This document shows, piece after piece, positions 1 through 7,406 of a stretch of DNA of 64,000 nt. How positions within the stretch are numbered: the stretch's first letter is position 1; every line of letters starts with the position of its first letter. The position numbers were made by a program, and so were the translations under genes. The notes beneath the pieces are model-generated. The model ran no database searches. It saw only the letters and a program-made list of their open reading frames with translations, and was not told the origin of the DNA. The stretch is from an uncultured Clostridia bacterium. GTDB taxonomy: Bacteria > Bacillota > Clostridia > Oscillospirales > Ruminococcaceae. Location: assembly GCA_944385905.1 (NCBI GenBank), contig CALWZA010000025.1, positions 1-64,000 on the forward strand. Reading direction: 5' to 3'.

Positions 1-118
1 ATTATTTTATATAATAATTGTGTAAATTGACCCTTTGATTATACGCCTACTTATGATATACTCAAAGTGCATACTATCGCATTATATTAATAATCATATT
101 AATAATGATGTTAATAAA

Positions 119-1366
119 ATGCCTTATCCTGACAGGACTCCTCATACAGGTCTGCTTGAAGCTAAACAAGTATATCGTCCTGTAAGAGTTAAAAAAGCTG
201 AGGGTGACAAGTTTACTTTTGAAAGCTTTCTTGACTTTACTGACGCCGGCAAAGAGCTTGACTGCTCTTATGAAATCACATCTGACGGTGAGGTAATCAA
301 AACAGGCAAAGTCGATTTCAGCGTTGCTCCGAGAAGCACTGTTGAAATTTCAATTCCTGATACTTCATATGTCAACGGAAACAGCGTTTATATCAGATTT
401 ATATTTACATCTAAGAATTCCACTCCTGGGGCTGATAAGGGATATCAGGTTTGTCAGGATCAGGTTATGCTTTGCGAAAAAAGCATTAAATCCTCTCCTG
501 TAAAATCTTCAAAACCTGCAGAACTTATTGAAAAGATTTTCGAATTTACTGTCAAGGCCGGAGACTGCACATATGTATACGACCGCCGCAAAGGTCAGCT
601 AAAATCAATCACGTTTGATGGAAATGAAGTTATCACAAGACCTATAAACTTTAACTTTTTCCGTGCGCCTACCGACAACGACGTTATGAAGTGGGACTGG
701 TACGGCCAGCACATTAACGACTACACTGTAAAAATGTACTCGTCAGAGGCTGTTCGTGAGGACGGAAGAGTCGACATTAAGGTTTCTCAATCATTCGGCT
801 GGAGCATTGAATATCCTTTCGCTAAAGCAAATGTTGTATACAGCATATATGACGGCGGGGAAATAAGAATCAAAGGCAGCGTTGAAACCTCACACAAAAT
901 TGAAATCCTCCCCCGTCTCGGTATCAGAATGTTTGTTCCTAAGAGCTTTGAGGATGTTACCTATTATGGATACGGTCCGTTTGAAAGCTATATTGACAAG
1001 CACAGAGCCTCTTATTTCGGAAAGTTCTCCGCTAAGGTTGCAGATATGCACGAAGACTACATCAGACCTCAGGAAAACTCATCGCATTATGGCTGCAAAT
1101 ACATGGAGCTTTCAAATGCGGATACGCTTATCAGATTTGAAGCCGCTGAGGACTTCTCATTCAACGCTTCGGAATACACTGAAGAGGAGCTTGCCGGCAA
1201 GCGTCACAACTTTGAGCTTGTTAAATGCGACAGCAACGTTATTTGTATAGACAGCAAGATGATGGGCGTCGGTTCCAGCTCCTGCGGTCCTGCTTTGGCT
1301 GACAAGTACAGACTCGATCTCAAGAACCTTAACTTTTATTTCTTTGTATCGTTTTCAAAAAAATAA
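119..1366 (+). pseudogene. beta-galactosidase (LacZ, GH2) C-terminal fragment
   Basis: The translation joins the LacZ family abruptly at the PDRTPHTG motif, which normally ends the catalytic TIM barrel. It then carries the LacZ domain-4 beta sandwich (after YRPVRV, about residues 15-130 from this ATG) and the domain-5 small chain with its NFFRAPTDND signature. The sugar-binding and catalytic domains, roughly 600 residues with both catalytic glutamates, are absent. The 118 bases before the junction are AT-rich and carry stops in all three frames, so this is a break in homology inside the window and not just the window edge. The open frame can be extended to a TTG at 35, but those residues are not LacZ-like. 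No ribosome site precedes the ATG at 119. I infer a decayed or rearranged gene with no hydrolase activity. Confidence 0.75.
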
Positions 1367-1380
1367 TTGATTGATGAATC

Positions 1381-1415
1381 ACCCGCCGTTTATTAAAAGC
1401 TCGGCGGGTTTTCAT
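1381..1415 (+). terminator. intrinsic terminator after the lacZ fragment
   Basis: A perfect 8-bp stem (ACCCGCCG at 1381-1388 with CGGCGGGT at 1402-1409) is followed by a T-rich tract. It separates the lacZ remnant from sigK. Confidence 0.85.
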
Positions 1416-1425
1416 TTTGCCAAGC

Positions 1426-1457
1426 CCTCCCGTAATATAATTGATTATGACGGGAGG
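1426..1457 (+). promoter_or_regulatory. inverted repeat covering the sigK ribosome-binding site
   Basis: CCTCCCGT (1426-1433) is the perfect reverse complement of ACGGGAGG (1450-1457). The right arm contains the GGGAGG Shine-Dalgarno sequence of sigK. In an RNA starting upstream of 1426 the ribosome site would be closed. A TATAAT-like element (1436-1441) lies in the loop, so the repeat could instead be a DNA operator, or the transcript could start inside it. Confidence 0.5.
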
Positions 1458-1464
1458 AATTATT

Positions 1465-2160
1465 ATGTTCAGTTTATCTCAGCTGATTGAAACAGCTCTC
1501 AGCAATCTTCTTTACTTTGCTCTGCACTTTGAAAGCAACGGAATTTTTCCAAAACCTCTTTCATCTAAAGAGGAAGCGGATTGCTTTCAAAAAGCCGCTG
1601 ACGGTGACAGCCTTGCCAGAAACAGGCTTATAGAACACAATCTCAGACTTGTCGCACACATTACAAAAAAATATTATCAAATTACACAGGACCACGACGA
1701 CCTCATTTCTATCGGAACCATCGGACTTATTAAAGCTGTTGATACTTTTGACTACACGAAAGGCAACAGATTCGCTACTTACGGCTCAAGATGCATTGAA
1801 AACGAAATACTTATGCATTTTCGTGCCAACAAAAAATCCGCGAACGATTTGCATTTTGATGAGCCGATTGATACTGACAAGGACGGAAACCAGCTTTCGC
1901 TTATTGACATTATTGCCGATGAGGAAAGCGTTTTGGACGGGATTGACTTCAGATACAATCTAGAAAAGCTGTTTGTTTATATTGACGAATACCTCGATCC
2001 TCGTGAAAAAGAAATAATAATACTTAGATACGGCCTTTTCCGAAGAGCAGCTCTTACCCAAAAGGAAGTAGCAAAAAAACTTAAAATTTCACGCAGTTAT
2101 GTTTCAAGAATCGAGAAAAAGGCAATCGAAAAACTTCGCGAACACTTTGAGTGCGATTAA
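1465..2160 (+). CDS. sigK: RNA polymerase sporulation sigma factor SigK
   Basis: A sigma-70 family protein of 231 residues that should direct late mother-cell transcription during sporulation. A hydrophobic N-terminus (residues 1-28, resembling the SigK pro-sequence) precedes FPKPLSSKEE, and conserved region 2 follows at about 50-120 with IEHNLRLVAHI, DLISIGTIGLIKA and CIENEILMHFRA. Region 4 (about 178-226) ends in a helix-turn-helix with ISRSYVSRIEKKA. These strings match SigK better than SigE. I chose ATG 1465 over the upstream TTG (1441) because GGGAGG sits 7 bases before it. The reading frame is uninterrupted, so there is no skin-type insertion. It stands alone, between a terminator and ychF. 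Confidence 0.9.
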   Translation: MFSLSQLIETALSNLLYFALHFESNGIFPKPLSSKEEADCFQKAADGDSLARNRLIEHNLRLVAHITKKYYQITQDHDDLISIGTIGLIKAVDTFDYTKGNRFATYGSRCIENEILMHFRANKKSANDLHFDEPIDTDKDGNQLSLIDIIADEESVLDGIDFRYNLEKLFVYIDEYLDPREKEIIILRYGLFRRAALTQKEVAKKLKISRSYVSRIEKKAIEKLREHFECD

Positions 2161-2249
2161 AAATATATGTGTCTTTGCTATGGACTTTTTCTTTTCGATG
2201 TGGTAAAATAAAAATAATGTATAATAATATAAAGGCAGGTCATTTTCTA

Positions 2250-3344
2250 ATGAAGCTTGGTATGGTTGGTCTTCCTAACGTTGGAAAAAGCACTCTTTTC
2301 AACGCTTTGACAAACGCAGGCGCAGAATCGGCAAACTATCCGTTTTGCACAATTGAACCTAATGTCGGAATCGTATCTGTTCCCGACGAGCGTTTGGATA
2401 AGCTCGCTGAAATGTATAATCCGGTTAAATTTACTCCGGCTACTCTTGAGTTTGTTGACATTGCGGGTCTTGTCAAGGGCGCTTCCAAAGGCGAAGGCCT
2501 TGGAAACAAGTTTCTCGCAGATATTCGTGAGGTTGACGCTATTGTTCACGTTGTAAGATGCTTTGAAGATATTGACATTATCCATGTTGACGGCTCTATT
2601 AACCCAAGAAGAGATATTGAGACTATTGACCTTGAGCTGATTTTCTCTGATATTGAAATTCTTGAGAGAAGAATTGACAGAACAAAAAAACTTGTTAAAG
2701 GAGACAAAAAATATCAGGCTGAAGTTGATTTCCTTGAGGCGCTCAAAGCTCATCTTGAAACCGGAAAACCGGCTCGTTCTTATAATTTTTCTGATGAAGA
2801 AAGACAAATTATCAAGTCAACTCCACTTCTCTCGGCAAAACCTGTTATATATGCGGCAAATTTGTGCGAGGACGATTTCAGAAATAATATTGAGACAAAC
2901 ATAAACTATAAGACAGTTTGTGAAATTGCCGACGCTGAGGGTTCTGCTGTTTTGCCTATATGCGCCCAGATTGAGGCTGAAATCGCTGATATGGCTGAGG
3001 AAGACAAAAAAATGTTTCTGGCTGATTTGGGACTTGAAGTTTCCGGACTCAACAGAATTATTAAAGAGGGTTATTCTCTTCTCGGACTTATCTCTTTTCT
3101 TACTGCCGGTCAGCCTGAAGTTCGGGCATGGACAATTACAAAGGGCACAAAAGCTCCTCAGGCTGCGGGAAAAATCCACACGGATTTTGAAAAAGGATTT
3201 ATCAGAGCTGAAATTGTGTCTTTTGATGACCTGATGGCGTGCGGCTCTATGGCTGCGGCAAAGGAAAAAGGTCTTGTCAGGCTTGAGGGCAAAGAATATG
3301 TCATGCAGGACGGGGATATCGTTTTATTCAGATTCAACGTTTAA
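2250..3344 (+). CDS. ychF: redox-regulated ATPase YchF (OLA1 family)
   Basis: A 364-residue P-loop protein of the TRAFAC/Obg-related YchF family, which hydrolyses ATP and associates with ribosomes. The G1 motif GLPNVGKST is at residues 7-15, the switch region [10 protein letters not shown] is near 70, and the C-terminal TGS domain ends in [16 protein letters not shown], the usual YchF ending. Length matches the family (about 363-366). The start at 2250 is supported by AAAGGCAGG upstream and by family N-termini; an in-frame extension back to 2151 lacks support. It lies 89 bases after sigK and no terminator is visible between the two. No strong promoter was found directly upstream. Confidence 0.95.
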   Translation: MKLGMVGLPNVGKSTLFNALTNAGAESANYPFCTIEPNVGIVSVPDERLDKLAEMYNPVKFTPATLEFVDIAGLVKGASKGEGLGNKFLADIREVDAIVHVVRCFEDIDIIHVDGSINPRRDIETIDLELIFSDIEILERRIDRTKKLVKGDKKYQAEVDFLEALKAHLETGKPARSYNFSDEERQIIKSTPLLSAKPVIYAANLCEDDFRNNIETNINYKTVCEIADAEGSAVLPICAQIEAEIADMAEEDKKMFLADLGLEVSGLNRIIKEGYSLLGLISFLTAGQPEVRAWTITKGTKAPQAAGKIHTDFEKGFIRAEIVSFDDLMACGSMAAAKEKGLVRLEGKEYVMQDGDIVLFRFNV

Positions 3345-3429
3345 TTTTTCATCTAAAAAAACTTTTTGTCAAATTAAACAAATTTAATGTTTTTATTTAT
3401 CTAAAAGTAATGAAGTTAAGTTCTGTATC

Positions 3430-3458
3430 TTGTTATTTATCTTTACTTTGGTTATAAT
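3430..3458 (+). promoter_or_regulatory. sigma-A promoter for ireB
   Basis: TTGTTA (3430-3435), a 17-base spacer and TATAAT (3453-3458), about 80 bases before the ireB start. Confidence 0.6.
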
Positions 3459-3537
3459 ATTATTGTTGCTATAATATATTTAAAATATAATCGGCGGCGA
3501 AAGTCAGACTGATATTCAAAAAATGGGAGGGAGATTT

Positions 3538-3789
3538 ATGCACGACCAGACAGTTACTTTTTCAGTTCATGAGGACAAAGCCTGCGAGCTGAAAAAGAAT
3601 CTTGCCATTGTTTATGACGCGCTCAAACAAAAAGGTTACAATCCTATTAATCAGATAGTTGGTTATATTTTGTCTGAAGATCCGACATACATAACGACTT
3701 ACAACAACGCAAGAAGCCTTATCCGTCATATTGACAGGGACGAGCTTTTGCAGGAAATGGTAAAATGCTATCTGGGCGCAAATAAATAG
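3538..3789 (+). CDS. ireB: IreB family regulatory phosphoprotein (UPF0297/YrzL)
   Basis: A small protein of 83 residues beginning MHDQTVTF and containing [22 protein letters not shown] and the [20 protein letters not shown] block typical of IreB/YrzL. In Enterococcus the family is a substrate of the IreK PASTA kinase and affects cephalosporin tolerance; the threonines at 5 and 7 correspond to the phosphorylated N-terminal threonines. ATG 3538 is chosen because GGGAGGGAG precedes it; the ATG at 3523 is part of that ribosome site. In many Firmicutes the gene lies between alaS and ruvX, but here it is monocistronic with its own promoter and terminator. Confidence 0.9.
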   Translation: MHDQTVTFSVHEDKACELKKNLAIVYDALKQKGYNPINQIVGYILSEDPTYITTYNNARSLIRHIDRDELLQEMVKCYLGANK

Positions 3790-3800
3790 CTTTTAAACTC

Positions 3801-3835
3801 AAAAACCGCTGTCTTTTGACAGTGGTTTTTGTTTT
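3801..3835 (+). terminator. intrinsic terminator after ireB
   Basis: AAAAACCGCTGTC (3801-3813) pairs with GACAGTGGTTTTT (3818-3830) around a TTTT loop and is followed by further T residues. Confidence 0.85.
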
Positions 3836-3961
3836 GGAAATTATGAAAACACTTTCCTCGGTTATATCGGTTTTATCGGGTGATAATATTAGTGCGAAAG
3901 GCATTACGGTGTTCGGTTAGACATCAGCTTTTCGCGAAAACACTAAAAGGAATTTCCTTAA

Positions 3962-4783
3962 ATGAGCAATAAGAATTTAACTGCTATTTTAACTGCGATG
4001 CTGATAACCGGCTTATCGGCTTTCACAACAGCGCCCGTTAAATCCTCAAGCTTTAGTGTATACGCTGAGGATTTAACGGCGCAGAGCAATAATGCTGACA
4101 TTTACTCACTTGACAATACAAAGCACGGATACGGTCAGGGAAAACGGCTTGATGAAAACAACCGTCCGTTCGGTGCCCTGGAATTCAACGCTGAATATGA
4201 GAAATATTCGGCAAAGGCGATTGATGATACTGACGAAAAGGTTATTTATCTGACCTTTGATCAGGGCTATGAAAACGGATATACGGCTAAGATTCTTGAT
4301 GTGCTGAAGGAAAAAGGCGTTAAGGCGACATTTTTTGTCCTGCAGGACTATGCTCAGCGGAATCCCGAATTAGTACGACGCATGATTGACGAAGGTCATA
4401 TCGTCGGAAACCATTCGGTAACTCACCGTTCGCAGCCCACTCTTTCAGTTGAAGAATGCAAGTCGGACATTATGGGACTTCATGAGTATATGCTGAAAAA
4501 CTTCGGATATACTATGACTCGTTTCAGACCTCCATGCGGAGAATTCTCCGAAAGGTCGCTCGCTGTAGCTCAGGAGTGCGGGTATGAAACATGGTTTTGG
4601 AGTTTCGCTTACGCTGACTGGGATCCTGAAAAGCAGCCGGACCCTGCTGAGGCTGTCGAGATGCTTACGAATGCCGCTCATTGCGGCGAAATCCTTCTGC
4701 TTCACTCGGTTTCAAAAACCAACGCGGAGATTTTATCAGGGGTAATCGACAACCTTTTGGCTCAGGGATATACGTTCAAGTAA
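3962..4783 (+). CDS. pdaA: PdaA-like polysaccharide deacetylase
   Basis: A secreted, 273-residue carbohydrate esterase family 4 protein. An N-terminal signal segment (residues 1-35) is followed by a NodB domain: TFDQGYENGYT (98-108), GNHSVTH with the metal histidines H151 and H155, the RPPCGEFS motif (189-196) and LLLHSVS near the end. The TFDxGYENG form is characteristic of PdaA, the N-acetylmuramate deacetylase needed for delta-lactam in spore cortex peptidoglycan. As in PdaA the second aspartate of the usual TFDD motif is replaced, here by Gln101. It lies between two terminators, so it is probably transcribed alone. The fine function is inferred from motif resemblance. Confidence 0.85.
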   Translation: MSNKNLTAILTAMLITGLSAFTTAPVKSSSFSVYAEDLTAQSNNADIYSLDNTKHGYGQGKRLDENNRPFGALEFNAEYEKYSAKAIDDTDEKVIYLTFDQGYENGYTAKILDVLKEKGVKATFFVLQDYAQRNPELVRRMIDEGHIVGNHSVTHRSQPTLSVEECKSDIMGLHEYMLKNFGYTMTRFRPPCGEFSERSLAVAQECGYETWFWSFAYADWDPEKQPDPAEAVEMLTNAAHCGEILLLHSVSKTNAEILSGVIDNLLAQGYTFK

Positions 4784-4829
4784 CAACAACACCGTCGGGA
4801 TTAAAATCTCGGCGGTGTTTGTTGTTTTA
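4782..4829. terminator. bidirectional terminator between convergent genes
   Basis: A long hairpin (AACAACAACACCG with CGGTGTTTGTTGTT, one bulged base) has T-rich sequence on the plus side. It lies between pdaA (plus) and a convergent lipoprotein gene (minus). Confidence 0.75.
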
Positions 4830-4850
4830 TATATATATCAAAGTTTAATA

Positions 4851-5963
4851 TCAGATGCTTCCCCATTCAGCATCAAATCCTGACGAATACAACTCCTCTG
4901 CTGACAAGAGTCTGAATGAACCGTCGCTGTTCACAGAAACGGTGTACTTAACCGTTTTTGCTACTGTCCAGCAGATTGTGTCAGAGTAAATGTCTAAAGT
5001 TACGGTGTATGTATCCTCCGCTTCATTTACTTCCGACTCGACAATAGAGGCATAAATCCACTTTCCTCCTCTTGGAATCGGAATTATCATTTTACTGTTT
5101 ATATATTCTCTGTAATTAGTTACATCAATATCTCTCAAATCGGTTCCGAAAACCTTTTCCATATTATTGTAAAATGCTTCCGGGCTTTTAGTTTCCTCAG
5201 TATATTCTTTGTCATAATCAGGGATATTCGCGTATGACAGTACAATACAAGCCGCATTAACAAACTCGTCAAGTTCTTGCTCGGAGGAACTTTTAAAGTA
5301 ATCTCTAAAGTCATTTCCTTTAAGATCACCAAGATAGGTCGCTAATCGGTAACAAAACATTTCAACCGAGCTCTTTTCTGAAAACATGCATGTAGTACCA
5401 ATTTCGTCAACAGGCAAAATGTACTCCGCCCAGTTGCTCTCACTCAGCAACAGCCGCGCCATCCAAGGATGAGTTCCGACTTCAAAAAGCTCAGAGTCGC
5501 TTTCGGTCACAGTAAGATCAAAATATACATCCACAGTAATATCATAAGACACCAGTTTTTCATAATTTTTATTTAATTCAACTTTAGTAATTTTAAAATC
5601 ACTGATTTTTACATTTTCAAAGCAATCAAAGGCACCGGCTTCGGAGCTCGCAAGCTTTCTGGCATTCTCCCAATTACCGTTAATTGCCTCAGCAAAAAGC
5701 TCCTTAAGCTTTTCCATATGATATTTATATTCTTTAAATCCTTCAATAAACACCTTGTCATTGATATTATCAACAATTTCAACGCTTTCATCAAGTTCAA
5801 AAATCTCATGAAAGTCCAAGTTTGGATTAGGCAGCGTTTCTGACACAGAATCTGACACAGATGTATCATTGGGACTTTCCTCATTCTGTTTACATCCGGC
5901 AAGACATAATGTGGTCACTGCGGTTGCAACGCATAACATAGCTTGAAGCTTTTTAAACGTCAT
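4851..5963 (-). CDS. lipoprotein of unknown function
   Basis: I do not recognise this 370-residue protein. It starts MTFKKLQAMLC and has a type II signal peptide with lipobox LAGC (lipidated cysteine at about residue 24), followed by a Ser/Asn/Glu-rich linker, so it should be anchored on the outer face of the membrane. The rest looks soluble and mixed alpha/beta, with an alternating-strand C-terminus (VTLDIYSDTICWTVAKTVKY). The ATG at 5963 is preferred because GAAAGGAAAG lies upstream and the signal peptide starts there; the frame stays open to 6029. It has its own promoter and is probably monocistronic. Confidence 0.8.
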   Translation of the reverse strand: MTFKKLQAMLCVATAVTTLCLAGCKQNEESPNDTSVSDSVSETLPNPNLDFHEIFELDESVEIVDNINDKVFIEGFKEYKYHMEKLKELFAEAINGNWENARKLASSEAGAFDCFENVKISDFKITKVELNKNYEKLVSYDITVDVYFDLTVTESDSELFEVGTHPWMARLLLSESNWAEYILPVDEIGTTCMFSEKSSVEMFCYRLATYLGDLKGNDFRDYFKSSSEQELDEFVNAACIVLSYANIPDYDKEYTEETKSPEAFYNNMEKVFGTDLRDIDVTNYREYINSKMIIPIPRGGKWIYASIVESEVNEAEDTYTVTLDIYSDTICWTVAKTVKYTVSVNSDGSFRLLSAEELYSSGFDAEWGSI

Positions 5964-5994
5964 ATTTATCTTTCCTTTCATAATTGTTATGATA

Positions 5995-6023
5995 ATTATA
6001 TTTAATACACATAAATAGTTCAA
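5995..6023 (-). promoter_or_regulatory. sigma-A promoter for the 4851-5963 lipoprotein
   Basis: On the minus strand TTGAAC (6023-6018), a 17-base spacer and TATAAT (6000-5995) precede the start by about 30 bases. Confidence 0.7.
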
Positions 6024-6087
6024 GAACATGGCGGTTACATTTCATTACAGTTTGATTACAGTCATTAGCTGCGCTGCTTTTAATTTT

Positions 6088-6124
6088 ATAAAAATAACCG
6101 CCGATATTTTAACTTCGGCGGTGA
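6088..6124 (-). terminator. intrinsic terminator after the 6137-6733 lipoprotein gene
   Basis: On the minus strand ACCGCCGA pairs with TCGGCGGT across a short loop and is followed by TATTTTTATAAAA. Confidence 0.8.
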
Positions 6125-6136
6125 TTAGTCAAAATA

Positions 6137-6733
6137 TCATCCGTTTTCAGGAACAGGCTTAATTTTTACCGGAATTTCTTCAATAAGCATATAGCTCTTT
6201 CCCGGAGCATTAGACCAATCCAATATGTTTACCTCCGGCTCGTATATAATATTTACTCTTACATAAAATGTAAGAGAATCGTTATCAAGCAAGCCGTCTT
6301 GTTCAAGAGCAGAATAAGCTGAGTCAACATCAAGCTCGCCGTTATAAACTAAAGTTTCATAGGGCTCAAATTCAACAATCTTTGCATACTCGCCATTATC
6401 TTTGTCAAATTCCAATACACTGCTTTTATTTGACGTGTAAACGCCGTATGAAGTATATGTATTGAAAGCAGCAGCCGGCATGATAACAGCGATACTTTGC
6501 TTTTTATTCGACATATTGATAATTTTAATTGAGTATTTAACTATATCACCTTTTGTGTAATCCTCGTTTTGCTCAAAATCAGTAGTAACGGCAAGCTGTC
6601 CTTTTGTATCGTAGGCAAGCCTTTGATATTCAAGTTCGGACAGGCTTTCAAGCACTTTTTCCTCTCCTGATTTGCAAGAGCACAGCAAGGTCATTAGAGC
6701 CAACAATATAACAGGTATAATTTTAAATTTCAT
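6137..6733 (-). CDS. small lipoprotein of unknown function
   Basis: A 198-residue predicted lipoprotein with a short signal peptide ending in lipobox LLCSC. The mature part has strands such as DIVKYSIKIINMSNKKQSI and SLTFYVRVNIIYEPEV, a pattern seen in immunoglobulin-like or DUF4352-like lipoprotein domains, but I cannot assign it to a family. ATG 6733 is chosen because GAGGTGA lies 7 bases upstream. A consensus promoter lies directly before it and a terminator follows, so it is a single-gene unit. It is not clearly similar to the neighbouring lipoprotein. Confidence 0.8.
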   Translation of the reverse strand: MKFKIIPVILLALMTLLCSCKSGEEKVLESLSELEYQRLAYDTKGQLAVTTDFEQNEDYTKGDIVKYSIKIINMSNKKQSIAVIMPAAAFNTYTSYGVYTSNKSSVLEFDKDNGEYAKIVEFEPYETLVYNGELDVDSAYSALEQDGLLDNDSLTFYVRVNIIYEPEVNILDWSNAPGKSYMLIEEIPVKIKPVPENG

Positions 6734-6756
6734 TATAATCACCTCAATTTATACTT

Positions 6757-6785
6757 ATTATAGTATATTTTTATATTACTGTCAA
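6757..6785 (-). promoter_or_regulatory. consensus sigma-A promoter for the 6137-6733 lipoprotein
   Basis: On the minus strand TTGACA (6785-6780), 17 bases and TATAAT (6762-6757): a full match to the vegetative consensus. Confidence 0.85.
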
Positions 6786-6810
6786 CAACTAAGTACCATA
6801 TCTTTATACA

Positions 6811-6849
6811 AAAAATTAACACCGCAAAGCATCAGCTTCACGGTGTTAA
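6811..6849 (-). terminator. intrinsic terminator of the phe operon
   Basis: On the minus strand TTAACACCG (6849-6841) pairs with CGGTGTTAA (6824-6816), extended by an inner stem, and a TTTTT run follows the hairpin. Confidence 0.85.
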
Positions 6850-6853
6850 TGTA

Positions 6854-7384
6854 TTATAACACATTTATTCTGTTATTAATCAGAGACTTCTCAAATCTGT
6901 CAAGCTGCTTTTGATTTTTCAGCACTACAACCTTATCGGCATATAATGATTTTAACAGCTTGAACTTTTCTTTCTTTGCCTTTGTCCTGCCGTCATGCAA
7001 AATCCACCGCACAAACTCAAAATCCAACTTTTCGTCGCATCCCTCTGTCATGTCCGGACGGCTTTTGCCCTTGTATTTCCTATAGCGCTTATAGGCACGA
7101 AACAGACAATTGAACCTATTAAACAACAGAATTACAATCAAATCGGCTTCCTGCATACGCCGTTCATAATACAGCTTCGAATAGTTTCCGTCTATCACCC
7201 ATGATGAATTATCGTTTAAGAAATTTTTTACTATTGTTTTCTTGCTTTCATCATCACGCTCTTTCCAGCCCGGCAAATGATGTACGGTATCAAGATGAAG
7301 AACGCTGATATTATAATGCTTACCAAGCTTTTGCGCCAAGGTGGATTTTCCTGAGCCGCTGAAACCTATTACAGCGATTTTCAT
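6854..7384 (-). CDS. P-loop kinase-like protein (FlaR/adenylate kinase-like)
   Basis: A 176-residue nucleotide-binding protein with a Walker A motif GFSGSGKST at residues 7-15. VLHLDTVHHLPGW, SSWVIDGNY and a basic RAYKRYRKYKGKSRPDM stretch place it with the small AAA/adenylate-kinase-like proteins often named 'topology modulation protein' or FlaR. The real substrate of this group is not established. The start at 7384 follows GGGGGAG; upstream in-frame residues overlap pheT and are not used. It is the last gene of the phe operon, 22 bases after pheT and just before a terminator, but nothing ties it to tRNA charging beyond position. Confidence 0.8.
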   Translation of the reverse strand: MKIAVIGFSGSGKSTLAQKLGKHYNISVLHLDTVHHLPGWKERDDESKKTIVKNFLNDNSSWVIDGNYSKLYYERRMQEADLIVILLFNRFNCLFRAYKRYRKYKGKSRPDMTEGCDEKLDFEFVRWILHDGRTKAKKEKFKLLKSLYADKVVVLKNQKQLDRFEKSLINNRINVL

Positions 7385-7406
7385 ATCAGCATTCTCCCCC
7401 TTATAA

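Noticed and set aside
1465-2160. sigK split by a skin-like element
   Set aside because: The frame is continuous through regions 2 to 4, with no recombinase gene nearby.
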